From Streptomyces diastatochromogenes (GTDB lineage Bacteria; Actinomycetota; Actinomycetes; Streptomycetales; Streptomycetaceae): a stretch of 64,000 nucleotides of DNA. The translations under genes and the position numbers were made by a program. Shown piece after piece: positions 51,219 to 58,853 of the stretch (within the stretch, counting starts at the first letter, position 1; every line of letters begins with the position of its first letter). The notes under the pieces were generated by a model that was given only the letters and a program-made list of their open reading frames with translations, was not told the origin of the DNA and searched no databases. The stretch is from positions 62,421 through 126,420 of the forward strand of contig NZ_MCGQ01000023.1 in NCBI RefSeq assembly GCF_002242805.1, given 5' to 3'.

Positions 51219-52137
51219 ATGGGACCGTTGGCACGCACCGGAATAGGCGTGGCTCTGGCATGCGGGGTACTGGCCACGGCCGTCACCGTCGGCCGGAACT
51301 CTGACAGCGACGACAACAAGGAACCGCCCAAGGGCCCGTACGTCGCCCTCGGTGACTCATACACCTCAGGCCCCAAGATTCCTCCGCAGACCGGTACGCC
51401 CACCGGCTGCGACCGCTCCGGTCGCAACTACCCCGCCCTCGTGGCCAAGGAACTCGGTATCAAGCCGGCCGACTTCCGCGACGTCAGCTGCAGTGGCGCC
51501 ACCATCACCGACCTGACCACGCCGCAGCAGACCGGCAACGGCACCAACCGCGCGCAGCTCACTGCGGTTACCGCCGCGACAAGGCTCGTCACCCTCGGCA
51601 TCGGGGGAAACGACATCGGTTTCAGCTCGATGATCACCAAGTGTGTCACCACCGGTGTGCTGTTTCAGGGACATCTCCGACAAGGCGCCGTGCAAGGAGA
51701 AGTACTCCTCAAGCAACAGCGGCGACGCCGACCAGGTGGCCCAGAAGATCCGTGCAACAGGCGACCGGCTGGCCCAGACGCTCGGAGAGATCAGGCGCCG
51801 GGCCCCGGAAGCCAGTGTCTACATCGTCGGCTACCCGGCGATCCTGCCGGCCAAAGGCGGCGAGTGCGGCAACGACCTGCCCCTCGCTCCCGGCGACATG
51901 ACATTCCTCCGCCAGAAGACACAGCAGCTGAACGCCATGCTCACCGAGCGGGCGAAGGCGGCCAAAGCCACGTACGTCGACACCTTCGCTCCCTCCACCG
52001 GTCACGACGCCTGCTCGCCGTCGGCCACACGCTGGGTCGAGCCCCTCAGGCCCAGCAGCCCCGCGGCCGCCGTCCACCCCAATGAACGCGGAGAGCGGGG
52101 CATGGCCACTGCCGTCCTGCACGCCCTCAAAGACTGA
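51219..52137 (+). pseudogene. Secreted SGNH/GDSL hydrolase with one frameshift
   Basis: Two frames together make a protein of about 305 residues. The first has a signal-like start (GIGVALACGVLATAVTVG), the nucleophile motif YVALGDSYTSG, and GIGGNDIGF. The second, which begins at CCFRDISDKAPCKEKYSSSN and contains the C-terminal His in VHPNERGERGMA, completes the fold. They join at about 51664, where one T too many occurs in TTT. It resembles Streptomyces secreted GDSL lipases with Cys pairs. Either a broken gene or a sequencing error. Confidence 0.8.
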
Positions 52138-52313
52138 GCACATGCCGCTCGCCGTCCTCAGAGCCGCCTGCCCCAGCCCCCACATGTCCACCCGCCCCGG
52201 GCCGGCGCTTGAGTGGCCCGCCCGCTCCGCACCTCCGCCCGTGAGGACACTCCCTCACCGGACCATTCGCCCCCGCCATACGCGCTCGACAAGGCCCCGC
52301 TGAGAGACCCCCC

Positions 52314-53009
52314 ATGACCACGGTACTCATCCTCAACGACCAGGCATTGCAGCGTCACGGCCTCCGCCTGTTCCTCGAAGCTCAACCCGGCGTCACCGTC
52401 GTCGGTGAAGCCGCCACTGGAGTTCAGGCTTCCCAAACTGCCGCTCGTCTTCACCCTGACGTCATTCTCATGGACATGGGTCTGCCCGACGACGAAGGCA
52501 TCCGGACCATACGCCACATCGCCAGACGCGAAGGCCACACCGCACCACCCGCAGCACACCGAGCGAAGACGGCTCACCCACGCGTACTGGTACTGACCCC
52601 CGCCGACACCGACGACTTCGCCTACGCCGCCCTGAGTGCCGGAGCCGGTGGATTCCTCCTCACGAACGCTCTCCCGGACCAGCTGACGGCAGCCATCCAC
52701 ATCGTCGCCCAAGGAGGCGCGGTCCTTCCACCCCGCCTGACGCGCAGACTCATCGAAGCCCTTCGTCAACAGGGTCCGTCCCACACCCCCAGGAACGCCC
52801 GCAGACTTTCGGTCCTCACCGAGCGGGAACGCGAAGTGCTCACCGCTCTCGCCTCAGGCTGGAGCAACACGGAGATAGCCACACGACTCTCCATCGCCCC
52901 GACCACGGTCAAGACCCACGTCAGCAGCATCCTCGCCAAATTCGGTGTCCGCGCCCGCGTCCAGGCCGTCGTGATCGCCTACGAGACAGGACTGGTCAGA
53001 CCGACCTGA
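52314..53009 (+). CDS. Atypical orphan LuxR-type response regulator
   Basis: 231 residues, homologous to the regulator at 50452. In the receiver domain the acidic pair is LNDQ (Asp then changed to Asn in the first position), the phospho-acceptor Asp in VILMDMGLPDD remains, and the invariant Lys is replaced by Thr (GFLLTNA). A 14-residue insertion (HTAPPAAHRAKTAH) splits helix 3. The HTH is intact (LTEREREVLTALASGW, TTVKTHVSSILAKFG). It thus probably works without normal phosphorylation. No kinase is adjacent. Confidence 0.88.
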   Translation: MTTVLILNDQALQRHGLRLFLEAQPGVTVVGEAATGVQASQTAARLHPDVILMDMGLPDDEGIRTIRHIARREGHTAPPAAHRAKTAHPRVLVLTPADTDDFAYAALSAGAGGFLLTNALPDQLTAAIHIVAQGGAVLPPRLTRRLIEALRQQGPSHTPRNARRLSVLTEREREVLTALASGWSNTEIATRLSIAPTTVKTHVSSILAKFGVRARVQAVVIAYETGLVRPT

Positions 53010-53022
53010 CCGATGATCTCGA

Positions 53023-53670
53023 TCACACAGGGTGAACCAGTTCGTCAAGCGCATCGAGCAGAAGGCGCAGCCCGAATTCGAACTCGGCTTCGTGGTCGAT
53101 GGATGCCAGCTCTGTCGCGGCTTCCACGACTCGCGGGACGCCCTGGGCAGCGAGCAGGCTGACGCGCTGGGCGGCGGCCTGGTCGGTATCGGGGGTGCTG
53201 AGGGTGGGCCCCACCCCCACCTCTCGGAGCAGTGTTCCGACGATGTAGGCGATGAGGGCGCGGAGCGCGTGGACTGCGGCGTCGACGCGGAAGCCGGCGG
53301 TACGGAGGATGTTCAGTACGGCGTCGGCAGATTCGACGTAAGCCGCGGAGTTCTGCCATCGGGTGAGGACCAGGGTGGCGGTGTTGGGGTAGGCCGTGGC
53401 CAGTTGCCGGAACGATCGCGCCACAGCGCGCGCGTCGTCCTTCCAGTCCCCCGTCGGGGCAGGGATGACCAGTTCCTGAAGAGTCAGGTCGACGATGCCG
53501 TCGAGGATGCCGTCCTTGTTCTTGACATGGGTGTAGAGCGACATCGACTCGACGCCGACCGCGTTCGCGATCTTGGTCATCGTCAGGGCACCGACACCGT
53601 CCCGCTCCGCCAGCCGGCGAGCAGCCGTCAGCACTTCGCGCCGGCTCAGGTCACGGCGGGGTCGGGGCAT
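53023..53670 (-). CDS. TetR-family repressor of the MBL-SDR operon
   Basis: 215 residues: HTH with LTMTKIANAVGVESMSLYTH and a C-terminal domain of the TetR_C_1 (tetracycline-repressor-like) type. Start MPRPRRDLSRREV at 53670. It is divergent from a four-gene operon, and the 117-bp gap holds two related palindromes. The convergent response-regulator gene ends 13 bp away. Confidence 0.92.
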   Translation of the reverse strand: MPRPRRDLSRREVLTAARRLAERDGVGALTMTKIANAVGVESMSLYTHVKNKDGILDGIVDLTLQELVIPAPTGDWKDDARAVARSFRQLATAYPNTATLVLTRWQNSAAYVESADAVLNILRTAGFRVDAAVHALRALIAYIVGTLLREVGVGPTLSTPDTDQAAAQRVSLLAAQGVPRVVEAATELASIDHEAEFEFGLRLLLDALDELVHPV

Positions 53671-53701
53671 CTCGGGAGCTCCTCTCCGGTCAAACGCAAA
53701 A

Positions 53702-53747
53702 AACCTTATCAGATAAGGTTGCGCATTTATCCTTACGGCATAAGGTT
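53702..53747. promoter_or_regulatory. Two TetR operators, AACCTTATC-a-GATAAGGTT and a related copy
   Basis: 53702-53720 is a perfect 9-bp inverted repeat around one base. 53729-53747 is an imperfect relative (ATCCTTAC...ATAAGGTT). Centres are 27 bp apart in the divergent gap, 40 to 86 bases before the operon's first ATG. Confidence 0.8.
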
Positions 53748-53787
53748 ACGCCCAGGGGCAAGACTTCGACGATTGCGGAGCGCAGAG

Positions 53788-54330
53788 ATGAGCCGATTGA
53801 CCGTGGATGTGCGCGAGAGGCGAGAGAAGGTCGTGCGGGACCACTTCGAGGACGAGGTCCGGCACGCCTGGGACGACGTACTGTCGACGTTCCCGCATCC
53901 GCGCTACGAACTGATCCCGATGGGCGTGGTCCACGACGGTGACGCCGAGGTCCGCGGCTACTACCACGACACCCGTGTGGCCTTCCCCGACCAGCGCCAC
54001 GAGATGATCAGCCTTCGGCATGCCGACGACGCGGTCGTCGTCGAGTTCTACCTGCTGGGCACCCACCGCGGACCGTTCGGCGCGATTCCGGCGACGGGCA
54101 ACACGTTCAAGGTCCGGGTCACCGCGTTCTTCGTCTTCGAGGACGACCGCCTGGTATGCGAGCGCATCTACTTCGACACGCTCACCATCCTGAAGCAGCT
54201 GATCGGCGGCCTGGACTTCAAGAAGCCCAGCACCCTGCTGCTCATGCTCAGGATCCTGCGCGCCCTTCCGTCCTCTCTGGGGAACAAGGGCAAGCCGAAC
54301 GACGCCGTCCACACGATCTCCGAGGTGTGA
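53788..54330 (+). CDS. NTF2-like / SnoaL-type small-fold protein
   Basis: 180 residues from the ATG at 53788. The C-terminal part (FFVFEDDRLVCERIYFDTLTIL) and the early HPRYELIPMG with a Tyr-His-rich helix (VRGYYHDTRVAFPD) are typical of SnoaL/ester-cyclase-like NTF2 folds. The frame is open far upstream over the tetR gene, but that portion is antisense. First gene of an operon that also has MBL-fold and SDR genes. Such proteins act as isomerases, cyclases or hydrolases on small polyketide- or lactone-like molecules. Confidence 0.82.
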   Translation: MSRLTVDVRERREKVVRDHFEDEVRHAWDDVLSTFPHPRYELIPMGVVHDGDAEVRGYYHDTRVAFPDQRHEMISLRHADDAVVVEFYLLGTHRGPFGAIPATGNTFKVRVTAFFVFEDDRLVCERIYFDTLTILKQLIGGLDFKKPSTLLLMLRILRALPSSLGNKGKPNDAVHTISEV

Positions 54331-54335
54331 GGGTC

Positions 54336-55136
54336 ATGAAGATCCACCACCTCAACTGCGGCAGCATGGCCATGCCGACCGCGCCCATGGTCACGCACGT
54401 CTTCCTGCTGGAGACCGACAACGGGCTGGTCCTGGTCGACGCCGGCTACGGCATGGACGACATCGCCGATCCGGCCGAACGCGTCGGGTTCATGCGCTGG
54501 CTGATCAAGCCCGCCTTCAGCAAGGACGAGACGGCACTCCGGCAGGTCGAGAGACTCGGGTTCAAGGCAACCGACGTCCGCCATATCGTCGTCACACACT
54601 TCGACTTCGACCACATCGGCGGGATCGCGGACTTCCCGCAAGCCCGGATCCACACCACGTCCGCCGAGGTCCTCGGGGCGATCACCTCTCCCACACGTGC
54701 GGAGCGCAGGCGCTACCGGCCTGCGCAATGGGCGCACGGGCCGCACATCGTCGAGCACAGGCCGGACGGCGAGCCGTGGCGTGGGTTCGCGGCAGCGAAA
54801 GAGCTCACCGACATCGCGCCCGGCATTGTGCTGGTGTCGCTGCCCGGTCACACCCGCGGCCACGCCTGTATCGCAGTGGACCGCGGAGACAAGTGGCTCC
54901 TGCACTGCGGCGACGCCTTCTACCACCGTGGCGTCCTCGACGGCACGCCCATCCCGCCCCTGCTGACGGGCATGGAAAGGATGGCGGCCATGGACTGGGC
55001 CAGGGTCAAGGACAACCACCGCCGCCTGGCCGAACTCCACCAACGCGCAGACACCGACCTCCAGATCGTCTCCGCCCACGATCCGCTCCACTTCGACGCT
55101 CTCGCTGCCGCCGCGCCCGAAAGGCCCCTCTCATGA
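54336..55136 (+). CDS. MBL-fold metallohydrolase (lactonase-like)
   Basis: 266 residues starting MKIHHLNCGSMAMP, five bases after the previous stop. The metal site is HFDFDHIGG (HxDxDH), with the later ligands in LPGHTRGHA and CGDAF and a His in SAHDPLHF. The overall form resembles AHL lactonase and related quorum-quenching enzymes, with some lipid and polyketide lactone hydrolases. Its start position follows the weak purine run GAGGG. Second gene of the operon. Confidence 0.88.
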   Translation: MKIHHLNCGSMAMPTAPMVTHVFLLETDNGLVLVDAGYGMDDIADPAERVGFMRWLIKPAFSKDETALRQVERLGFKATDVRHIVVTHFDFDHIGGIADFPQARIHTTSAEVLGAITSPTRAERRRYRPAQWAHGPHIVEHRPDGEPWRGFAAAKELTDIAPGIVLVSLPGHTRGHACIAVDRGDKWLLHCGDAFYHRGVLDGTPIPPLLTGMERMAAMDWARVKDNHRRLAELHQRADTDLQIVSAHDPLHFDALAAAAPERPLS

Positions 55137-55987
55137 AAACAACCGCCTCCCCCGGCGGGCCCATCGTCCTGGTCACGGGGGCCGGCTCGGGTATCGGCCA
55201 TGCCATTGCGACGAGGCTGGTCTCCGACGGCTACCGCGTGCTGGGCGGGGCCATCGACGATCAGGAGGCGGCCGCGCTCCTGCAGGCGTTCCCTGCCGGT
55301 CTGACCCCGCTCGTGTTCGACGTCCGCGACGAGGACAACGTGCAGGCAGCAGCCAAGGTCACACGCGACGCGTTCGGCGAGGCACGGCTCGCCGGCGTCC
55401 TCAACATTGCCGGGGTCATCACAAACGGCCCGCTCGTGGACCTGACCGCCGACGCATTCCTCAAGGTCCTGTCCGTGAATCTCATCGGGATCCACAACGT
55501 CACCCGCGCTTTCCTGCCCCTGATCGCCAAGGGAGGCAAGGTCGTCAACATGAGCTCGGCCAGCGGTACCCGCACGCTGCCGTTCACCGGCGCGTACTCG
55601 GCGAGCAAGTTCGGTGTCGAGGCTCTCTCGACCGCCATGCGGATGGAGTTCGCCCCGCTCGGCATCCACGTTTCGGTCGTCGCACCCGGCCTGATCAACA
55701 CACCGATGGCCGGTCACATTCAGGACGAGCTGCGCAAGGTACCGTCGCTGGCCGTGTACGCGGCACCTCTGGGGAGGTTCCTGGACAGGACCGTACAGAG
55801 CGCCGCGCACGGAATCGCGATCGAACGGGTCGTCGACAAAGTGGTCAAGGCGCTCACTGCGGAGCGGCCGGCGCCGCGGTACGACATCCCCCACAGCTAC
55901 CTGCAGGATGTCGTCCTGATGCGGATGCTTCCCATCCGGGTTCGTGAAGCGCTGGTCCGCCGAGTGCTCGGGCTGGTGGCCTCATGA
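55133..55987 (+). CDS. SDR oxidoreductase
   Basis: 284 residues, ATGA overlap with the preceding gene. Cofactor loop VTGAGSGIGHAIATRL, LNIAGVITNGP (the NNAG motif has become NIAG), active site AYSASKFGVEALS, and PGLINTPMAGH. The C-terminal 50 residues extend beyond classical SDRs (retinol-dehydrogenase-like). Probably oxidises or reduces a hydroxyl on the same small molecule as the other operon enzymes. Confidence 0.9.
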   Translation: MKTTASPGGPIVLVTGAGSGIGHAIATRLVSDGYRVLGGAIDDQEAAALLQAFPAGLTPLVFDVRDEDNVQAAAKVTRDAFGEARLAGVLNIAGVITNGPLVDLTADAFLKVLSVNLIGIHNVTRAFLPLIAKGGKVVNMSSASGTRTLPFTGAYSASKFGVEALSTAMRMEFAPLGIHVSVVAPGLINTPMAGHIQDELRKVPSLAVYAAPLGRFLDRTVQSAAHGIAIERVVDKVVKALTAERPAPRYDIPHSYLQDVVLMRMLPIRVREALVRRVLGLVAS

Positions 55988-57084
55988 CCGGCTACGAGAG
56001 CCTCAAGACCAGCGCCGTTGACCTCGGCTCGGCCATCACCGTTTTCGACGGCCTCGCCGGTCTGCCGGGCGGGCCCGGAGCAAAGCTCGAGTGGATCCGG
56101 GCCCGTGCGGCCGACTTCGTCAAGGAGTTCCGCACCACGGGCATGCCCTCGTCGATCCGCACGTGCAACCTGGTGACTCTGCCCTACCCGACCAGGTTCG
56201 GGCTCTTCCGTGCCGCCCGCACACCGGCGCCGTTCCTCACCATCACCAACCGCATGCTCGTCATCCGGTGGCACGAGAGCGACGGGCGCAGGCGGACTCT
56301 GCTCTTCGAGCCCTCCGACATCGAACTCGGCGCCAACACCCCGTACTTCGCGGAGCTCGCGCGCCGCACGCCTTCCTTCGCCCGGCACCTCCTGCTGCGC
56401 GAGTACGACTCCGTGGAAACACATCTGCGTCGCCTCGGGATCAGCGTCGAGGAGGTCGACTATCTGCTGTTCGACCACCTCCACACCCAGGACATCCGTC
56501 GGTGGGTGGGGACAACGGCCCCACAACCGGACCTCGGTGCCGCCGCGCCGATCGAGCCGTTGTTCCCCAACGCCAAGCTCGTCGTGCAAAGGGACGAGCT
56601 CAGTGCGATGAGGCGACTGCACCCGCTGCAGAAGCCCTGGTATCAGGCCGACAAGTTTCGTGACCTGCGGCCCGGCGCGATCCTTCCCATCGATGGGGCG
56701 ACACTCCTGGGTCCCGGGCTCGCTATCCTGCCGACACCCGGCCACGTCTTCGGCAACCAGACTCTCGTCATGAACACCGACACCGGCATCTGGGCCTCCA
56801 GTGAGAACGCCATCGCCGCTGAATGCCTGACCCCCGAACACTCCAAGATGCCGGGGCTGCGCTCGTTCGTCCGACAGTGGGGCCACGAGGTCGTACTGAA
56901 CGCGAACACCATCGAGACAACCGCCGACCAGTACAACTCTCTGGTGCTGGAAAAGTCGATCGTCGATCGCGCTCAGAGCGACACACGCTTCCTGCAGTTC
57001 TTCCCCTCCAGCGAACTCACCGGCCATCCGGCCAGCCCCGGCACCCGCCCTACCTTCAGCCACAACGCCATCGGCCATGGATAG
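55984..57084 (+). CDS. Second, divergent MBL-fold protein
   Basis: 366 residues, again with a 4-base ATGA overlap. The MBL motif is FDHLHTQD (HxHxxD without the last His), followed at about 260 by PTPGHVFGNQTLV, the ligand loop with His, and SSENAIAAE. The Cys/Asp of the usual bridging ligand is in place of a Glu. It could bind one metal or be a catalytically altered member. The N-terminal 120 residues carry a separate alpha/beta part (FGLFRAARTPAPFLTI). Confidence 0.82.
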   Translation: MTGYESLKTSAVDLGSAITVFDGLAGLPGGPGAKLEWIRARAADFVKEFRTTGMPSSIRTCNLVTLPYPTRFGLFRAARTPAPFLTITNRMLVIRWHESDGRRRTLLFEPSDIELGANTPYFAELARRTPSFARHLLLREYDSVETHLRRLGISVEEVDYLLFDHLHTQDIRRWVGTTAPQPDLGAAAPIEPLFPNAKLVVQRDELSAMRRLHPLQKPWYQADKFRDLRPGAILPIDGATLLGPGLAILPTPGHVFGNQTLVMNTDTGIWASSENAIAAECLTPEHSKMPGLRSFVRQWGHEVVLNANTIETTADQYNSLVLEKSIVDRAQSDTRFLQFFPSSELTGHPASPGTRPTFSHNAIGHG

Positions 57085-57125
57085 CGCCGCCCATGAGCCG
57101 CCTCGCAGGCGTCGATACCCGTCCG

Positions 57126-57560
57126 CTACCCGGCGGCGCCCCCGCCATTGGACTGGGCGTCGCCCAGTCCCAGCGCCGGGAACGTGTAGACAAAGCCGCC
57201 GTTGCCTCCGCCGACGACCAGATAGCCTTCCCGGGTGCCGGGCTTGATGACGAGATTCGAGGTCAGGAGTTGCGGCTCCGACATCGTCTGCGGAACGACG
57301 ATGTTCGCGATCAACTCGCCCTGGGGGCTGAACACTTCAACCTTCCCGTCGTTGATGACGCACTGGTAGACGTGACCGTCGGCGTCGACGGCGTTCGAGT
57401 CGAATCCGCCGACGCCCTGGTTGCCGTACATGCCGATGCTCGGCAGGGTCACGCTGGTGTGATCGGCGGAAAGACGCAGGCAGTCGATGCGGGCGGCGCC
57501 GAGCTCGCTGACCCACAGCCCTGAGTGGCCGTGTACGGAGGAGGCCCCGTGCGGGCCCGT
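57126..57560 (-). pseudogene. 5'-truncated SMP-30/gluconolactonase-like fragment
   Basis: About 145 codons in one frame (GPHGASSVHGHSGLWVSEL, then DSNAVDADGHVYQCVIND and VEVFSPQGELIANIVVPQT) are the last blades of a beta-propeller of the SMP-30/LRE type. The segment VYQCVINDGKVEVF and GREGYLVVGGGNGGFVYTF complete the ring at the C-terminus. The first half of the gene is missing, the sequence upstream changes frame. It lies between the MBL operon and the TetR gene. Confidence 0.65.
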
Positions 57561-57642
57561 GCCCCATGCCCCCCCGCAGCGGCCAGACCTTGGTATGCCA
57601 CCAGGGAGAGCGAGTGCGACGCCTCAAGTCCGCACATTAATG

Positions 57643-57675
57643 TACCGGCAGTACTTTGATAAAGTACTGCCGGTA
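57643..57675. promoter_or_regulatory. Perfect 15-bp-arm palindrome, operator of the second TetR paralogue
   Basis: TACCGGCAGTACTTT, GAT, then the exact complement, ending 14 bases before the GTG of tetR. One arm occurs at 38600-38613 (14 of 15) and, less well, at 38565-38579 in the control region of the paralogue's SDR operon. Confidence 0.85.
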
Positions 57676-57689
57676 TGTAACATGGTGGG

Positions 57690-58409
57690 GTGACATTTCA
57701 ACGCGCCCGCAACAACGAACAGCGGAACCAGAGGCGGCGCCAGATCCTCGACGCCACTGCGGTGATGCTGACTGAGATGCCGGTCGCGAACGTGAGCCTG
57801 AACGAGCTGAGTCGGCGCGTCGGTCTGGCCAAGTCGAACGTGCTGCGCTACTTCGAATCACGCGAGGCGATCCTGTTGCAGCTCCTGGACGTCGAACTGC
57901 AGGGCTGGCTCGGCGAACTGGAGCACTCGCTCGAACCCGTCGAAGGCTCCGCCCGTGAGCGCGGAGACCAACTGGCCAGGATTCTGGCCGAGTCCCTGGC
58001 TGAGCGCCCGGTGCTATGCGACCTGACCAGTGCGCAGGCCGCGGTGCTCGAGCGCAATGTGTCTGCCAAGGTCGCCGTCGAGCACAAGAGCGCCACGCTG
58101 CGCGCGTTCCAAGGCCTCGCAGGGCTGTTCCTGCGATACCTGCCGGAACTCGGCACGCAGGATGCGTTCCGACTCGTGGGGCTGACCACTCTGGCGATAA
58201 GCGCAGCCTGGCCGCACGGCCGACCTTCTGAGGCGCTGCTGGCCGCTTATGCCGCCGATCCGGCGCTGGCCCCGATGCGGGCGGACTTCACCGATCTTGT
58301 GCGCCAGTCGGTGGAGGTGGCCATCTCCGGGCTGCTCGTTCGCGCGGAGAACCTGCCGCTGGGGGCCGAGCCTCTCGACGAGGTCCCCGTGCAGAGGTGG
58401 CAAGAATGA
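57690..58409 (+). CDS. TetR-family regulator, second of three paralogues
   Basis: 239 residues, GTG start at 57690 giving MTFQRARNNEQRNQRR in alignment with MDFQRARNDEQRSQRR of the protein at 37784-38506. The helix-turn-helix differs by only a few residues (KANVQRY versus KSNVLRY). The C-terminal domain is also conserved up to PLGAEPLDEVP. It probably binds the palindrome in front of its own start and can compete for the related sites at 38565-38613. It is the last gene of element 2. The segment 58410-58803 after it has no gene that I can support. Confidence 0.92.
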   Translation: MTFQRARNNEQRNQRRRQILDATAVMLTEMPVANVSLNELSRRVGLAKSNVLRYFESREAILLQLLDVELQGWLGELEHSLEPVEGSARERGDQLARILAESLAERPVLCDLTSAQAAVLERNVSAKVAVEHKSATLRAFQGLAGLFLRYLPELGTQDAFRLVGLTTLAISAAWPHGRPSEALLAAYAADPALAPMRADFTDLVRQSVEVAISGLLVRAENLPLGAEPLDEVPVQRWQE

Positions 58410-58803
58410 GGCAGTCCATGGACGACCGCGCACGTCGAGACGCCGACCGCGGGCCTCGCGCCAACGGGCGCCTTCATGGCTTGACCCATCACCGCACCGT
58501 CCCCCAGCTCCCGCGCGCTGATTCGGCGAACTGCTGACCGTGCGGGTCGGAGGTGCCATCGGCTGCATCGGATGCCGGCATTCGCCCGAGCTTCGTTCTG
58601 CATGTTGGCGGCGGGTGAACCATTCGACCTACGCCGTGACCGTACGTCTCCAGGTCAGGTTGTAGCGGATCGGCTCCGTCCGCCCTGTCTGCGTTCCGGT
58701 GAAGCGCTACCTGCCCACTGTGACGGCACACGTCAGATGTCGTGCGCCTACGACAGCTACCGTGCTCAATCTCAGCTACCCTCCGGTCCGCGCCCTCGGT
58801 AGG

Positions 58804-58848
58804 GTGCCAACTCTCCCGCTTTTGTGCCAACTAAAAAGCCTCGTCACA
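58804..58848 (-). repeat. Transposon end (two-motif type), right border of element 2
   Basis: On the minus strand TGTGACGAGG...TTTTTAGTTGGCAC, AAAAGCGGGA, GAGTTGGCACC, the same as 36580-36624. It stops 5 bases before the acyl-CoA dehydrogenase stop codon, so the insertion junction is just behind that gene. Confidence 0.78.
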
Positions 58849-58853
58849 GGCCG

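Larger units (their letters stand above)
36629..58848. mobile_element. Decayed Tn7/Tn5053-type element 2 with oxidoreductase and regulator cargo
   Basis: About 22.2 kb bounded by inverted ends, TGTGACCAGG...TAGTTGACAC at 36629 and TGTGACGAGG...TAGTTGGCAC on the minus strand from 58848. It lies four bases (CGCC) from the end of element 1, in the same orientation. A possible TniQ-like fragment lies near the left end; no transposase is left at the right end. Cargo: two outer TetR paralogues, SDR/MDR genes, an MMPL-two-component set and an MBL-SDR operon. No direct target repeats were found. Confidence 0.6.

Noticed and set aside
13695..58853. Target-site duplications of the transposon-like elements
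   Set aside because: The 5 bases outside each end (TCAGG before 13700, CGCCT after 36624, GGCCG after 58848) do not match each other, so no duplication can be claimed.
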